Part shown: piece by piece, positions 19,406-28,591 of the stretch
Numbering within the stretch: the first letter of the stretch is position 1
Layout: every line of letters begins with the position of its first letter
From: a virus
DNA: 64,000 bases
IMG/VR virus record: IMGVR_UViG_3300001589_000003
Coordinates: 1-64,000 of that record
Reading direction: 5' to 3' (one strand)
Made by a program: the position numbers and the translations under genes
The notes under the pieces: model-generated
The model's input: the letters and a program-made list of their open reading frames with translations, nothing else
Told to the model about the DNA's origin: nothing
The model's database searches: none

Positions 19406-20956
19406 TTAGTTAGATTCCTCTGTAGGTTGTACACCATGTATACCAGATGCATGATTGCTTGACTTACTTAAGTTAGCCATCACTTCTTGATTACTCTTAG
19501 GGGTTGCTGGAGTAGCCTCTTTCTTAATTGGCTTACCATCTGCTCCCATCACTCCAGTATCAAGGTTTGCTGTAGAAGCACGAGTTACTATAGTTTTACA
19601 ATTTGGACATTCTGCTTCAAAACTTTCTTCGGCAGTTGTTCCGTACTGTAGAACTAGAGCTGAAGCAGTGTCTAAGTTTGCTTCCGCAATCATTGCTACT
19701 ATAGCATCTTGAGCTTTATCAGCTCCACCCACTGATACGTGGTATAACCTTAAGGCTTCATTCCTAGTGGAAGTTTTAACCTTTTCCAATGCAGCCTCAT
19801 CTAATTTACCCTTAGCAAGTGCAGCTATATCCTCTGCGGATAGTAGTACACTATCTTCTGGGTATTTTAGTTTGAGAGCTGTCAACTCTTCGTTAGCTGT
19901 TCTCAATTCACCGGTCAGTTTTAAGACCTGAGCATCTGTACTTTCTGCTGGAGTGAATGCATCTAAGCTAATAGACTCTTCATTCATGGCAGCAAATACA
20001 ACCACATCGGTGGCATCCGCAGCTAAACCGAGTTTACTGATCAATAACTTTTTAAGTTCTTTGTTCATAGCTTTCGATTTATTGTTTAATTTATTTATAT
20101 TATCTTTAAGTATTGTTGGGTCTGCTGTTAGTTGTATTTTCTCTGTTGTGTAGTTTTTCCAATCCAAGAAGTGGCCCATCTCTTTAAATTGCTGCTCTGA
20201 AAAAGACATAGCATTCGACTCAGCATACTTGGGGTTAACTATCTTCTCATCCTCAATTTTTTGAGCGTATGGGTCTGCCCCATGAGTAACTAGTGATATC
20301 TCATCATAAGCAATGATTCTTGTTACCACCCTCCTTACTAGCTTACCTTCTTCATCAAAGGTTCCCAGTCTACCGAAGAATTCACTACGATCCATTTTCT
20401 TATGAGATTGCTCCCACTCAAACCTAACTGTTACAGACACTGAATGAACCGATGGTGGGTCCATCATTATACCCCTAACTAGTTTAGGGTTAGCTTTACC
20501 ATCCAGTTTAAATCTTGCATTTATACCAGGCGGTACTTCTACTCCTTCATAGGTCTTTTTGCCTTGCCAGAAAGTTTCAAATACTGATCCCACCTCGTTA
20601 CCTACTATGGCATCGTGATTGGTCATTACCGCTTGACCAACTAACTTCGACATGGAATCCTTTAGTACATCTCCTTTTCCAAAATCTACAGGCCCAAACT
20701 TGTTAACTAATATTTTGGATAGAGCTCTAAATATGGGAAAAGCAAACTCATCATCAGCTGGGGCAAGATCACTTGCTTTCACATCTGGGTAATACTTATT
20801 AAAATCGGGTGTAGATGTATGAAATAAGCCAAAGCTTTCTATAGCCATGGGCTCATCCGATAGTATATCTTCAATATCTGAAGCCTTTGCCACCATGGGT
20901 ATCTTGTTACTCAGTAACGTATGACCCATAAAAAAACTTTCTTTTGATTCAGGCAT
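19406..20956 (-). CDS. Prohead protease fused to scaffold domain
   Basis: A 516-residue protein. The first 240 residues fit a prohead serine protease: VKLVGQAVMTNHD-like (LVGQAVMTNHDAIVG), PPSVHSVSVTVRFE (His and Ser of the usual H-S pair) and EISLVTHGADPYAQ. The rest is a helical, acidic scaffold-like domain beginning near MNKELKKLLISKLGL (ATG at 20068). The C-terminus has CPNCKTIV, half of a zinc-ribbon-like site. The protease should cleave head proteins during maturation and digest the scaffold. Confidence 0.72.
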   Translation of the reverse strand: MPESKESFFMGHTLLSNKIPMVAKASDIEDILSDEPMAIESFGLFHTSTPDFNKYYPDVKASDLAPADDEFAFPIFRALSKILVNKFGPVDFGKGDVLKDSMSKLVGQAVMTNHDAIVGNEVGSVFETFWQGKKTYEGVEVPPGINARFKLDGKANPKLVRGIMMDPPSVHSVSVTVRFEWEQSHKKMDRSEFFGRLGTFDEEGKLVRRVVTRIIAYDEISLVTHGADPYAQKIEDEKIVNPKYAESNAMSFSEQQFKEMGHFLDWKNYTTEKIQLTADPTILKDNINKLNNKSKAMNKELKKLLISKLGLAADATDVVVFAAMNEESISLDAFTPAESTDAQVLKLTGELRTANEELTALKLKYPEDSVLLSAEDIAALAKGKLDEAALEKVKTSTRNEALRLYHVSVGGADKAQDAIVAMIAEANLDTASALVLQYGTTAEESFEAECPNCKTIVTRASTANLDTGVMGADGKPIKKEATPATPKSNQEVMANLSKSSNHASGIHGVQPTEESN

Positions 20957-21374
20957 TTTTAATTTTGTTTTTGTAAGATTCTATTTTATTTTTTACCATA
21001 GACACTCCCAATTGTATTAGAGCCATCCATACCCCATTAAAGCTATAAGCTAAAGTACTAAAGGGTTGATCTTGACCAATGATTACCATTAACCAGGTCC
21101 ATAATTGAGGAGTATATGGTGTAGTTATGGGTAGTAACATTAAACTAACCAACATTCCTAACCACTCATGTTTAAAAAACATACCCACTTCACTCCAACC
21201 CAACCCATCATCGTCAAGATCATATTTTTTCTGGTCGAATAATAATTTACAGAGGTTATAGAACAACCACCCATATAATGCTAATGCCCACGGGTTACTA
21301 AGGAACACAGGTAATTGTACTGGTTCTACAGTCCCCATTCGGGTCATATATATGATTGCTAGTATAGTTTTCAT
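20949..21374 (-). CDS. Multi-pass membrane protein between portal and protease
   Basis: A 141-residue protein with about four hydrophobic segments (near residues 1-14, 24-47, 66-96 and 105-125) and a charged acidic loop (DQKKYDLDDDGLG). It overlaps the protease gene by 8 bases. It could be a second holin-like or superinfection-related membrane protein, but no family is recognised. Confidence 0.55.
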   Translation of the reverse strand: MKTILAIIYMTRMGTVEPVQLPVFLSNPWALALYGWLFYNLCKLLFDQKKYDLDDDGLGWSEVGMFFKHEWLGMLVSLMLLPITTPYTPQLWTWLMVIIGQDQPFSTLAYSFNGVWMALIQLGVSMVKNKIESYKNKIKNA

Positions 21375-21392
21375 GATTTCTTTGAAGATTGA

Positions 21393-22877
21393 TTACTTGT
21401 TTGATCTTTTCTTCACTGTCCCCTGTGTATTGTTCTTATCGGTCGTCTTTCTTTCTGACGTATCCTTTCCCTCCTCCTTTTTCTTCTTAGCTGCCGCATC
21501 ACCGGAGGGGTCCTGTGTATTAATGTCTATTCTTGGTTCTTTCTTATCGGGTTTAACATATCCTAACTCATCAGCCCATTGTTCTAGCCCTATAATACCA
21601 TATTGGTATTTTACGATTTGATTCCTTACCATAATCTCTTGGGCTTGTTGGTATTTCAAATCATCCTGTATGGTTGATCTTTTGAATACAACATTTAAGT
21701 CCTTAAAACTAAACCCTGCCAGAGATAGTGCAAGTTTATACCCAAACTCTAAGTTCTGGATAATAATGTTTTGAACATTGGTTAATTGAGCTAGCATCTT
21801 AGTAAACATAACGGTTACAAGAGTTTCACTTGCTCCGGGTCTACCCATAAATATTGCATCATACTGTAAAGCTGATGCAATAGCTAATTCGTTTTGTTCA
21901 AATAAGCCCTGTACTCCTTCAGCAGATTTTACAGTAGCTTTAAAATCAAACTCATGATCATCAATAAAACCAACATTTGCTCCATCGGCAAAGCCTTCTA
22001 ATACCCTTTCCTTAGTCTCAGTTAGAAACTGTATCAACCTCGCTTCATAAGCAGGCTCAGTTTCATTCTCCATCATATCAGGCTTTGCTATCTTAGCATC
22101 TAAGTAACCAAGAATACCAAGCATGTTGATAATGTTTTTAATATTATCAACCATGGAGGTTTGAGTAGCAATTGGATCAATTACTGCCATATAAGGAGGA
22201 ATACCATAGGGGTTATCCAAATCCCCATTTAATGCTATATACTTATATTGGTTGGTATTTAATTTTTTAAGGTCTTTATCGGCACCAATTATACCTAGAC
22301 CCATATTTTTTAGTTTCTGATATGGTTTATAAGTTCTAGCCCCCTTATTAACAACAAATCTTACATTCTCGGGTTCTAAGAACCTAATTTGATCAATCTG
22401 ATTTAAAGCCATGTTTGGAATCCATTCAGTAGATAGTGCTCCTCCAATCATGATTTGCCTAAACATCTTATTAACTATTCCATCTACTCCTGCTGCACCA
22501 GCATGCCATGTAGATGAAGCATCTTTTAGATAGGCTCTCATCTTATCTACTTGATCAGCTGGAACACTAGGATCGAAGTTAATCTTATGCCCAGTATTAG
22601 CCAGCCTAACAAAATCATTCATTGCTTGACTTACATCTGGGTTTATCTTGGATAGTTTTCTTAAGATGGGTATAACATCAAACTGAAACTCAGGTGTTAC
22701 AGTTCTTAAACTTTTAGATAGGCCAGTTAACTCATTAGGAAAAGGTAGCTCTCTTTTTACAGAAGCTCTACTATTCACTATGGGTTTAGTGACGGGGCCT
22801 ATATCAATCTCCTTTCTAGCAGCTTTAATCTTATCACCACCAAAACCGATATTTATGTCTAATCCTAAAATTTGCAT
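21393..22877 (-). CDS. Portal protein
   Basis: A 494-residue protein directly downstream of TerL. It has portal-type segments (GGALSTEWIPNMALNQIDQI, YIALNGDLDNPYGIPPYMAV, and a long helix-rich C-terminal half with GVQGLFEQNELAIASALQYD). It should form the dodecameric ring through which DNA enters. The C-terminal 40 residues are highly charged and probably disordered. Confidence 0.82.
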   Translation of the reverse strand: MQILGLDINIGFGGDKIKAARKEIDIGPVTKPIVNSRASVKRELPFPNELTGLSKSLRTVTPEFQFDVIPILRKLSKINPDVSQAMNDFVRLANTGHKINFDPSVPADQVDKMRAYLKDASSTWHAGAAGVDGIVNKMFRQIMIGGALSTEWIPNMALNQIDQIRFLEPENVRFVVNKGARTYKPYQKLKNMGLGIIGADKDLKKLNTNQYKYIALNGDLDNPYGIPPYMAVIDPIATQTSMVDNIKNIINMLGILGYLDAKIAKPDMMENETEPAYEARLIQFLTETKERVLEGFADGANVGFIDDHEFDFKATVKSAEGVQGLFEQNELAIASALQYDAIFMGRPGASETLVTVMFTKMLAQLTNVQNIIIQNLEFGYKLALSLAGFSFKDLNVVFKRSTIQDDLKYQQAQEIMVRNQIVKYQYGIIGLEQWADELGYVKPDKKEPRIDINTQDPSGDAAAKKKKEEGKDTSERKTTDKNNTQGTVKKRSNK

Positions 22878-22880
22878 GAT

Positions 22881-25424
22881 TTATACGGGTTGAACTATTA
22901 TACCTCTTAATTTTATTTTACGAACATGATTGGTTATTGCCTTTGCTAAGATAGCATCATCTGTATAACCATCATCGCTTGAGAGAAGATCATCAGTTTG
23001 GGGTCCTGAACCTTTCCCCATTGCTACAGCTTTGTTTTTCTCATCATATATAAAGGTGTAGGCTTCTTGCACGAATGCTTCATCCTTTATTATAATGTTA
23101 TTCAGCCTGATGTCTTCCTCAAGTTCCCCTATTATTATGGGTCTATTCTTGGAAGTTGTATACCAACCTGGTATCTTCTCTTCTTTCGGCTTTCTTTTCT
23201 TTTTCTCCTTAACTAACTTAGTAGAGTAATAAAGCTTACTGTAATTCATCTCCTGTAGTTTAGAAGTTACTGCCAAACCTATATCATTAGATTCTGGAGC
23301 TAGAATTGCTCTATGATATATGTTACCTAGTCCTGCCATTAGTATTGCAAGCTCATTTGGGGGTAGTTTACCCTTATAAGAACCATACTCTTCTCCTTTT
23401 TCATCCATTATGGATAGAGCCGAGTAATCTCGTGATCTACCAGTTGAAACGTCACCCCCTATTCCAAACCTTCTACCATTCTCTGGTAACTTATAAATCT
23501 GTAAATTATCCCCCATTGAGGTTTTTACAGATTTTAGAACTTTATCAAATTGCCTATGTTTAGTTAGGTCTAATGGTATGTAATCATTTAAGCTTTCTTC
23601 TATAGCTCTTATATCCAATAGATCAAATACTGAAGACCCTGACGTTAAAAAATCGCCGTCAATTTCTTGAGCAGTACGTCTTGGTCCCAATGATGCTGAC
23701 ATCTCATTATACCAATTTGGGAACTTCTTGGTAGTGTCATTATCCTTACCACGTTCTGGGTGCATCTCCCATTTAAGTCGTAATGGAGTAAACTCTCCAC
23801 CGGAGCAAGCTTCTACCCATTTTTTGTGAAAGAAGTTCCCGATCCCATAGGGGGTGTTATGGTTAATAAAATGCGTTTTTGTTATATAAGATTCATCTTT
23901 TTCTACGCAAATGTCATAGATGGTGTCCTTAAATTTTCTCAGTACTACCAACTTACTTATTTTAACTCCTTTACATCTACTACCATTTAGCACTCTAGTT
24001 ACATAACTTGGGTGAATCCCTAAACTTTCTGCTATATCTTTTCTTCTTATCCCAGTATAGTGTTGTTCCCATATTTTACCAATGGTCATGATATCGGGAA
24101 ACCCTTTACCCGTATTGTTATTTAGAGTTAAGCCCCTAGAGTGTTTAACCGCTCTCTGGGCATTTTCTTTTCTAGTTATAATTTGAAGGTTATTAACATG
24201 ATCTATGTTCCTGGTATCATCCTTGTGATCTACTATATGACCCTTTGGTATCTCTCCTATAAAATGGGTAGCTACTAATATTGATACTTTAAATTTTCTT
24301 GATTTTTGCTTACTCCAAAGAGATACTCTATGATATCCCTCTGAACTAACCATTAATCTCTTCTCCTTTCCAGAACCTCTATAATACACCTTACCATGGT
24401 TAGAGATAAGATAATTAGGGTAGCCTTTTATTTTTTCCTTTCTCTCCTTCTTAGGGGGTTTATTTAGGGGAGCAACTTTTAAATTATCAACTCCACTATC
24501 AAATGTAATAGTGTATAAATCCTTTTTGATTACCTGTTTTAAAGTTTTCCAGCCTTTAGTGGTTAATACCCTATGAGCTGGAGTTGCTTTTAGCCTCTGC
24601 CCCATGTCACTCTCCACTTCCCAGGTTTTAAGTTTTCCTTTGTTTACAGCTCCTAATACTCTTCTCCACTTACCTGTATGTGATAATACCTCTAGTCCTA
24701 AGGCTTCCACATTATGTTTTCCAAAGTTCTTTGGGGCTATCATATCAACCCTAAAATTTCCACTTTTCCCAACTATTTCTGTATCACCTGTTATACAAGA
24801 ATTAAGTATAGCTCTACCCCCAGTTGATAGTGTTGGAAATGCTGCAGCCCATATTTGATCTGCCCACCTAATGATCGCAGCTTCATCAATAACCAATAAC
24901 GATAAAGCCTCAGATCGACCAGCTTCTTCTGTAGTTGGTATAGAGGTAATGAGAGAACCATTAGCGAACTCGATTTCGGAGGCAGTACCCAAGTCCTTAG
25001 TTCTCCCATTGATGATTTGTACTTGAAGGTGGTCAGGTAAGTTCCTATACATGAACTTAATCTTTCTCAATACCTTCTTAGCAACGGTGTCTTTTATGCT
25101 TATGATATTTATGTTCTTGTTTGAATGGAACATTGCATACCATAAGCAAAATAATGATATCAACTCTGTCAGCCCTGCCTGGCGGAATTTGAGTATAATA
25201 TTAAACCTTTCTCTAATAAAGGAATAAAGTACAGCCCTTTGATATGGATATAATCCGAATTGGACTTTACCATAGACTGGGTTAATAACGTGTATAAAGT
25301 TGGAGAAAAAGAATGGGTCGGCAGCAGCTCTGGTTAAATCCTCGAATTCATCCGAAGACAAAGGTTTGTTTACAACCTTAGAAGCTCTACCCTTGGAGCC
25401 TATGTTTTCATCTGTATTATTCAT
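22881..25424 (-). CDS. terL: Terminase large subunit, interrupted by an intein
   Basis: The 847-residue frame is a TerL split by a 314-residue intein. Extein ATPase motifs: LKFRQAGLTELIS (residues 78-90, Walker A variant) and LLVIDEAAII (176-185, Walker B). The coupling motif ILNS/TPYGIGNFF is interrupted by the intein after residue 209. The nuclease domain has GIGGDVSTGRSRDYSAL, ILAPESNDIG and an acidic TDDLLSSDDGYTDDA near the end. The spliced protein would be 533 residues, a normal TerL length. It packages DNA through the portal encoded next. Confidence 0.9.
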   Translation of the reverse strand: MNNTDENIGSKGRASKVVNKPLSSDEFEDLTRAAADPFFFSNFIHVINPVYGKVQFGLYPYQRAVLYSFIRERFNIILKFRQAGLTELISLFCLWYAMFHSNKNINIISIKDTVAKKVLRKIKFMYRNLPDHLQVQIINGRTKDLGTASEIEFANGSLITSIPTTEEAGRSEALSLLVIDEAAIIRWADQIWAAAFPTLSTGGRAILNSCITGDTEIVGKSGNFRVDMIAPKNFGKHNVEALGLEVLSHTGKWRRVLGAVNKGKLKTWEVESDMGQRLKATPAHRVLTTKGWKTLKQVIKKDLYTITFDSGVDNLKVAPLNKPPKKERKEKIKGYPNYLISNHGKVYYRGSGKEKRLMVSSEGYHRVSLWSKQKSRKFKVSILVATHFIGEIPKGHIVDHKDDTRNIDHVNNLQIITRKENAQRAVKHSRGLTLNNNTGKGFPDIMTIGKIWEQHYTGIRRKDIAESLGIHPSYVTRVLNGSRCKGVKISKLVVLRKFKDTIYDICVEKDESYITKTHFINHNTPYGIGNFFHKKWVEACSGGEFTPLRLKWEMHPERGKDNDTTKKFPNWYNEMSASLGPRRTAQEIDGDFLTSGSSVFDLLDIRAIEESLNDYIPLDLTKHRQFDKVLKSVKTSMGDNLQIYKLPENGRRFGIGGDVSTGRSRDYSALSIMDEKGEEYGSYKGKLPPNELAILMAGLGNIYHRAILAPESNDIGLAVTSKLQEMNYSKLYYSTKLVKEKKKRKPKEEKIPGWYTTSKNRPIIIGELEEDIRLNNIIIKDEAFVQEAYTFIYDEKNKAVAMGKGSGPQTDDLLSSDDGYTDDAILAKAITNHVRKIKLRGIIVQPV
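23856..24797 (-). mobile_element. Intein with HNH homing endonuclease in TerL
   Basis: Residues 210-523 of the TerL frame form an intein. It starts CITGDTEIV (block A), has ATPAHRVLT (block B, TxxH) and ends YDICVEKDESYIT, FINHN (blocks F and G, His-Asn), followed by extein Thr. Inside are a NUMOD4-like segment (GYPNYLISNHGKVYY), an HNH core (HIVDHKDDTRNIDHVNNLQI) and a C-terminal helix-turn-helix (RRKDIAESLGIHPSYVTRVL) that probably binds the target. All splicing residues look intact, so it should be active in splicing. Confidence 0.9.
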
Positions 25425-26122
25425 TTAAGTTTATAACCTATATCAGTTTTTAAAATGAATTGAGTATCGTTAGATAAAGTAAACGATGCGTCCCCTCTTA
25501 ATCTAAATCTACCCTTAGAGATAGAATAATCCAAACCTAGGATGGGGGAACTCAATTGAAAGTTGTACCCAGTGTGTCCATATAGATTTGATACATAACT
25601 TGCATGTCCAACTTTTTTAGGCAATTCGTCGGCTCTAAAATTGCCTTCTCGAAATTGATATCTAAAACGGTCATAATTAACGCCAAAGGAGTTTTGCCTG
25701 ATGGACCCGTCAATTCCCAACAGATCAAGTCTGAGGCTGTCCCCACTGAATTCTCCATAGATAAGTTTACTTGCATCTGGGTGTTGTTGTAGAAATGCTA
25801 ATGAGATTTTGGTTATCTCTCCATTCAAAGAGTCTATTACGGATAACAGTGAGTCATCCATGACTACCTCTCTACTTTGGTAGCTTTTTGTAGAATCAAT
25901 GTAATTTATAACATATCTAGGTGGAACATAATTTTCATACTCTGGTGTTGGTAATTTACTATAATCTACAAATACTGTTGTAGAGTCAGTTTTAAAATTT
26001 GGGTTTTCCCAATACTCTTTAGCCTTAGCATCTTGATCTTTCCTGTCAAGGTAAAAAAAGATTATTAAACCTATTATGGCTATCTGTACTATAAGGGAAC
26101 CCCATTTTCTTAGGTTTTCCAT
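25421..26122 (-). CDS. Membrane-anchored periplasmic protein, possible spanin-like lysis factor
   Basis: A 233-residue protein with one N-terminal membrane segment (residues about 9-25) and a periplasmic part. Its C-terminal 90 residues form alternating strands (FQLSSPILGLDYS, GRFRLRGDASFTL, FILKTDIGYKLK) that look like outer-membrane beta hairpins. It lies beside the holin and endolysin genes. A unimolecular or inner-membrane spanin role is a guess from topology and position. Confidence 0.55.
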   Translation of the reverse strand: MENLRKWGSLIVQIAIIGLIIFFYLDRKDQDAKAKEYWENPNFKTDSTTVFVDYSKLPTPEYENYVPPRYVINYIDSTKSYQSREVVMDDSLLSVIDSLNGEITKISLAFLQQHPDASKLIYGEFSGDSLRLDLLGIDGSIRQNSFGVNYDRFRYQFREGNFRADELPKKVGHASYVSNLYGHTGYNFQLSSPILGLDYSISKGRFRLRGDASFTLSNDTQFILKTDIGYKLK

Positions 26123-26194
26123 AACTTTAAATTTTTAATTAAACATAACCCCTGAAACTAAGTTCAGAGATTCAACATACAATTGCATATATAT

Positions 26195-26236
26195 ACCCCC
26201 CTATTTTCCCCTTAAGGGGGAATAGGATGGGGTAAT
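26195..26236. repeat. GC-rich inverted repeat before the holin-endolysin genes
   Basis: CCTATTTTCCCC, TTAA and GGGGGAATAGG form a nearly perfect hairpin flanked by outer TACCCC / GGGGTA arms. No T-run follows on either strand, so it is either an atypical terminator or a regulatory hairpin between the holin-like gene and the next gene. Confidence 0.55.
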
Positions 26237-26251
26237 ATTCATGCATTGTTG

Positions 26252-26443
26252 TTAGAATTCTTTTATTGCTGCTTTTATAGAAGGCCAATTGAGTCCAACG
26301 AATATACCTACAAGAAGCCAAGCTATCTCATAGAACACTACCCCATTTTTGAATATGAATAGTAGTACAGCTATGGTTAGCAGTGTTGCCGATTTTAAAG
26401 CATACTTAGCTAACCAATTCTTAAGCATTACAAGATATTTCAT
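26252..26443 (-). CDS. Small holin-like membrane protein
   Basis: A 63-residue protein with two membrane segments (about residues 17-32 and 37-52) and charged ends (MKYLVMLKNWLAKYALK, AAIKEF). It is encoded 8 bases after the endolysin gene. Size, topology and position fit a class II-type holin. Confidence 0.6.
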   Translation of the reverse strand: MKYLVMLKNWLAKYALKSATLLTIAVLLFIFKNGVVFYEIAWLLVGIFVGLNWPSIKAAIKEF

Positions 26444-26450
26444 AAATTTA

Positions 26451-27011
26451 CTATTTAGTTAAACATTCGATAAATCCTTTCACACATAAGCCTCTGTCTC
26501 CATCGAAGTTGTATGATCTTTTCTTTCTGGCTACTTCTATACCTTCTCTACCTCCACTATCATTGGTATTCCCTTCTACAGCCATGAAATGGGTTTTCTT
26601 CACATCTTCCACAATTCCAGCATGTCCATAAGTCCATACCCCATTTTTAGTCTTAGAAGGCTCACCATCTCTTCGTTTCTCAAATATAACCATTGATCCA
26701 GGTTTTGCTATCTTAGAAACTTTAAATAGTCCGGTATCATCCTTCTCAAAGTTCTCAAGTGTTCTAACAGCATTAGCACTACAATTGTCTGTTATACTTG
26801 CCAATACTTTACTTTTACCCGAGTATGTAGGATGTGCCCAAGCAGCTTCTGCAAATAGTGCACACCATGCCCATCCGTTTTCAAAGCCCACTCTTCTCAT
26901 AACACCATCAAGTATAGGGTTTACAAAACCCCCGTTATTGGGTATCTCTCTTTCACCTATCATCTCTCTTACCCATTGTAAAACTGCGTCATTCATTTTT
27001 AGTACTTCCAT
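26451..27011 (-). CDS. Endolysin, CHAP-type cysteine peptidase/amidase
   Basis: A 186-residue protein with the CHAP/NlpC pattern: WAWCALFAEAAW (catalytic Cys, residue about 50), PGSMVIFEKR, YGHAGIVEDV (His, about 129) and VEGNTND (polar third residue). It has no signal peptide, so release would need the holin. The ATG at 27011 is used; a second ATG at 26996 is equally possible. The leader CTTTTAAAACA is like other starts here. Confidence 0.75.
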   Translation of the reverse strand: MEVLKMNDAVLQWVREMIGEREIPNNGGFVNPILDGVMRRVGFENGWAWCALFAEAAWAHPTYSGKSKVLASITDNCSANAVRTLENFEKDDTGLFKVSKIAKPGSMVIFEKRRDGEPSKTKNGVWTYGHAGIVEDVKKTHFMAVEGNTNDSGGREGIEVARKKRSYNFDGDRGLCVKGFIECLTK

Positions 27012-27015
27012 TGTT

Positions 27016-28011
27016 TTAAAAGTTTAGTTTATCTATTATTGATTTGAACCATACCCCTATTTCGTAAGGGGGTGATTTTGTTACTGTTGTTCTAGCTTTG
27101 TTAATACAGTACTCTGACCAATCCTCATCATACCATAGTTTAAAAGAGTCTGGAACTCCTTGTATTCTAGCCATCTCTCTAGGTGATAACATGTGACCCC
27201 AATGATTAAACTGTCTGTTAGCTTTCCTTACTGTAAATGGGTATGCGTTGGCAAAATTACGATATACCCCTGGTTGGTTCTTCATACGCTCCCTATTTAC
27301 AGGCCAACGATTTTCCGCCTTGAATTCCGTTAACCAGAGCTTTCTAGCTTTCTTAACAGATACCCTAGAATCATCGCCATAATATAGGTTAATCATTTTC
27401 TTGTCATCTTCAGTAACATGACATATACTAGGATTATATTCCTCTAATCCTTTTATCAATTCACCTGACGTTTTGTAGATGAAGTCGGTCTTTGGTAGTT
27501 TAAATTTTTTTATTGTATTCTTGGGTAAATCCTTATGAACCCCCACTATTACTAATCTAACCCTAGTTTTTTGAGAGTTACCCCAAGCTGATACTGACTC
27601 CTTAAAAGTAACTGTTCTGTAGTTTAAGAACTCATCCAGTAGGGTTGGGTAGTGCTCAAGCATCTTGGGTAAATTCTCCATCATAAAGAACTGAGGTTGG
27701 TAGTAGTTGATAGAATCCACAAATGCTCTTAGACTAGCGTTCTCGCTCGGATCACTCATCTTCTTAGCCCTAGAGTAGGCTAGTACTGATGAATGCCCAC
27801 AGTCTGGAGCTCCAATAATGATATCTACCCCATCCTTCCTATACCTGACATCTGTTGTTTCATCATAGGATACGTTAAAATTTAGGTTCCATTGTTTTTG
27901 GTGGGTGGTGTGAAACACAGTTCTTGGTTCTATATTACCAACAAGTTGGTTTCTAAATGGGTGAAGTATTACACCGTTACCTCCACATACTCCTAATGTT
28001 TTCAAGCTCAT
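27016..28011 (-). CDS. Orphan C5-cytosine DNA methyltransferase, divergent
   Basis: A 331-residue protein with DNMT motifs in the standard order: motif IV IIIGAPDCGHSS (catalytic Cys retained, second Pro replaced by Asp), motif VI MMENLPK, motif VIII QKTRVRLVIVGV, and a C-terminal LSPREMARIQGVP-SFKL with TKSPPYEIG. Motif I is degenerate (LGVCGGNGV in place of DLFAGxGG). No restriction gene is adjacent. It may protect phage DNA from host enzymes; activity is uncertain because of motif I. Confidence 0.72.
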   Translation of the reverse strand: MSLKTLGVCGGNGVILHPFRNQLVGNIEPRTVFHTTHQKQWNLNFNVSYDETTDVRYRKDGVDIIIGAPDCGHSSVLAYSRAKKMSDPSENASLRAFVDSINYYQPQFFMMENLPKMLEHYPTLLDEFLNYRTVTFKESVSAWGNSQKTRVRLVIVGVHKDLPKNTIKKFKLPKTDFIYKTSGELIKGLEEYNPSICHVTEDDKKMINLYYGDDSRVSVKKARKLWLTEFKAENRWPVNRERMKNQPGVYRNFANAYPFTVRKANRQFNHWGHMLSPREMARIQGVPDSFKLWYDEDWSEYCINKARTTVTKSPPYEIGVWFKSIIDKLNF

Positions 28012-28098
28012 ACAATTTATAAGATAAGTATTGTTTGACTATTATTTCACCTAGAGTTTTAATTTTTTTATTCAATTATTTAATCATATCTTTATCAC
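28012..28098 (+). promoter_or_regulatory. Divergent intergenic region with a candidate rightward promoter
   Basis: This is the switch from minus-strand to plus-strand genes. A TTTG (28034-28037) and TAATTTTT (28060-28067) approximate the Bacteroidota -33/-7 pattern for the plus strand, with a 22-nt spacer and one mismatch. The fit is weak. Confidence 0.35.
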
Positions 28099-28407
28099 AT
28101 GGAAATCAAAGAATATATAAAAAAGGCAAAAAAATATCAGAAGACCCCCAAACGGAAAAAGCTTGATAGACTAACTTATTTAACTTTAGGATATGCGGGT
28201 GAAGGAGGAGAGGTAGCAGATGAGATTAAGAAGGCATGGAGAAATAAGTCGGGTAGGATAACTAAAGCACGTAGAAACAAAATATTAATAGAAATGGGTG
28301 ATGTCTTGAATATTACTTTTAGAATGATGAAGGAACTCGACTGTACCATGGAAGAACTTCTGGATATACACTTAGAAAAACTTAAAAATAAAGCTAAACC
28401 ATTTTAA
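28099..28407 (+). CDS. MazG-like nucleotide pyrophosphohydrolase
   Basis: A 102-residue all-alpha protein with the MazG-family metal-binding pattern GYAGEGGEVADEIKK (ExxE) and LIEMGDVLN (ExxD). Family members hydrolyse (d)NTPs to the monophosphate. It is the first gene of the plus-strand island. A second, longer member of the same superfamily lies at 56.4-56.9 kb. Confidence 0.75.
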   Translation: MEIKEYIKKAKKYQKTPKRKKLDRLTYLTLGYAGEGGEVADEIKKAWRNKSGRITKARRNKILIEMGDVLNITFRMMKELDCTMEELLDIHLEKLKNKAKPF

Positions 28408-28408
28408 C

Positions 28409-28591
28409 ATGAATGCAAAGAATATTATGTCAATCGCAGGGTACTGGGTTACGTTCTACATTATACACATAGATATAGTAGAACTAGTAGGAAAGGACAC
28501 CAAATACTATTGGATAATGATTTTAAAATTAGTAATATTATCACTTATGGCCTTCCTTAGAGGGTTCAACAATAAAACTTTACAAATATGA
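28409..28591 (+). CDS. Small two-segment membrane protein
   Basis: A 60-residue protein with two hydrophobic stretches (about residues 7-27 and 34-50). It starts 1 base after the MazG-like gene and overlaps the next by ATGA, so it belongs to the same transcript. Function unknown. Confidence 0.55.
   Translation: MNAKNIMSIAGYWVTFYIIHIDIVELVGKDTKYYWIMILKLVILSLMAFLRGFNNKTLQI

Noticed and set aside
26195-26236. Classical intrinsic terminator at the GC-rich inverted repeat
   Set aside because: No T-run follows on either strand; listed only as an inverted repeat.
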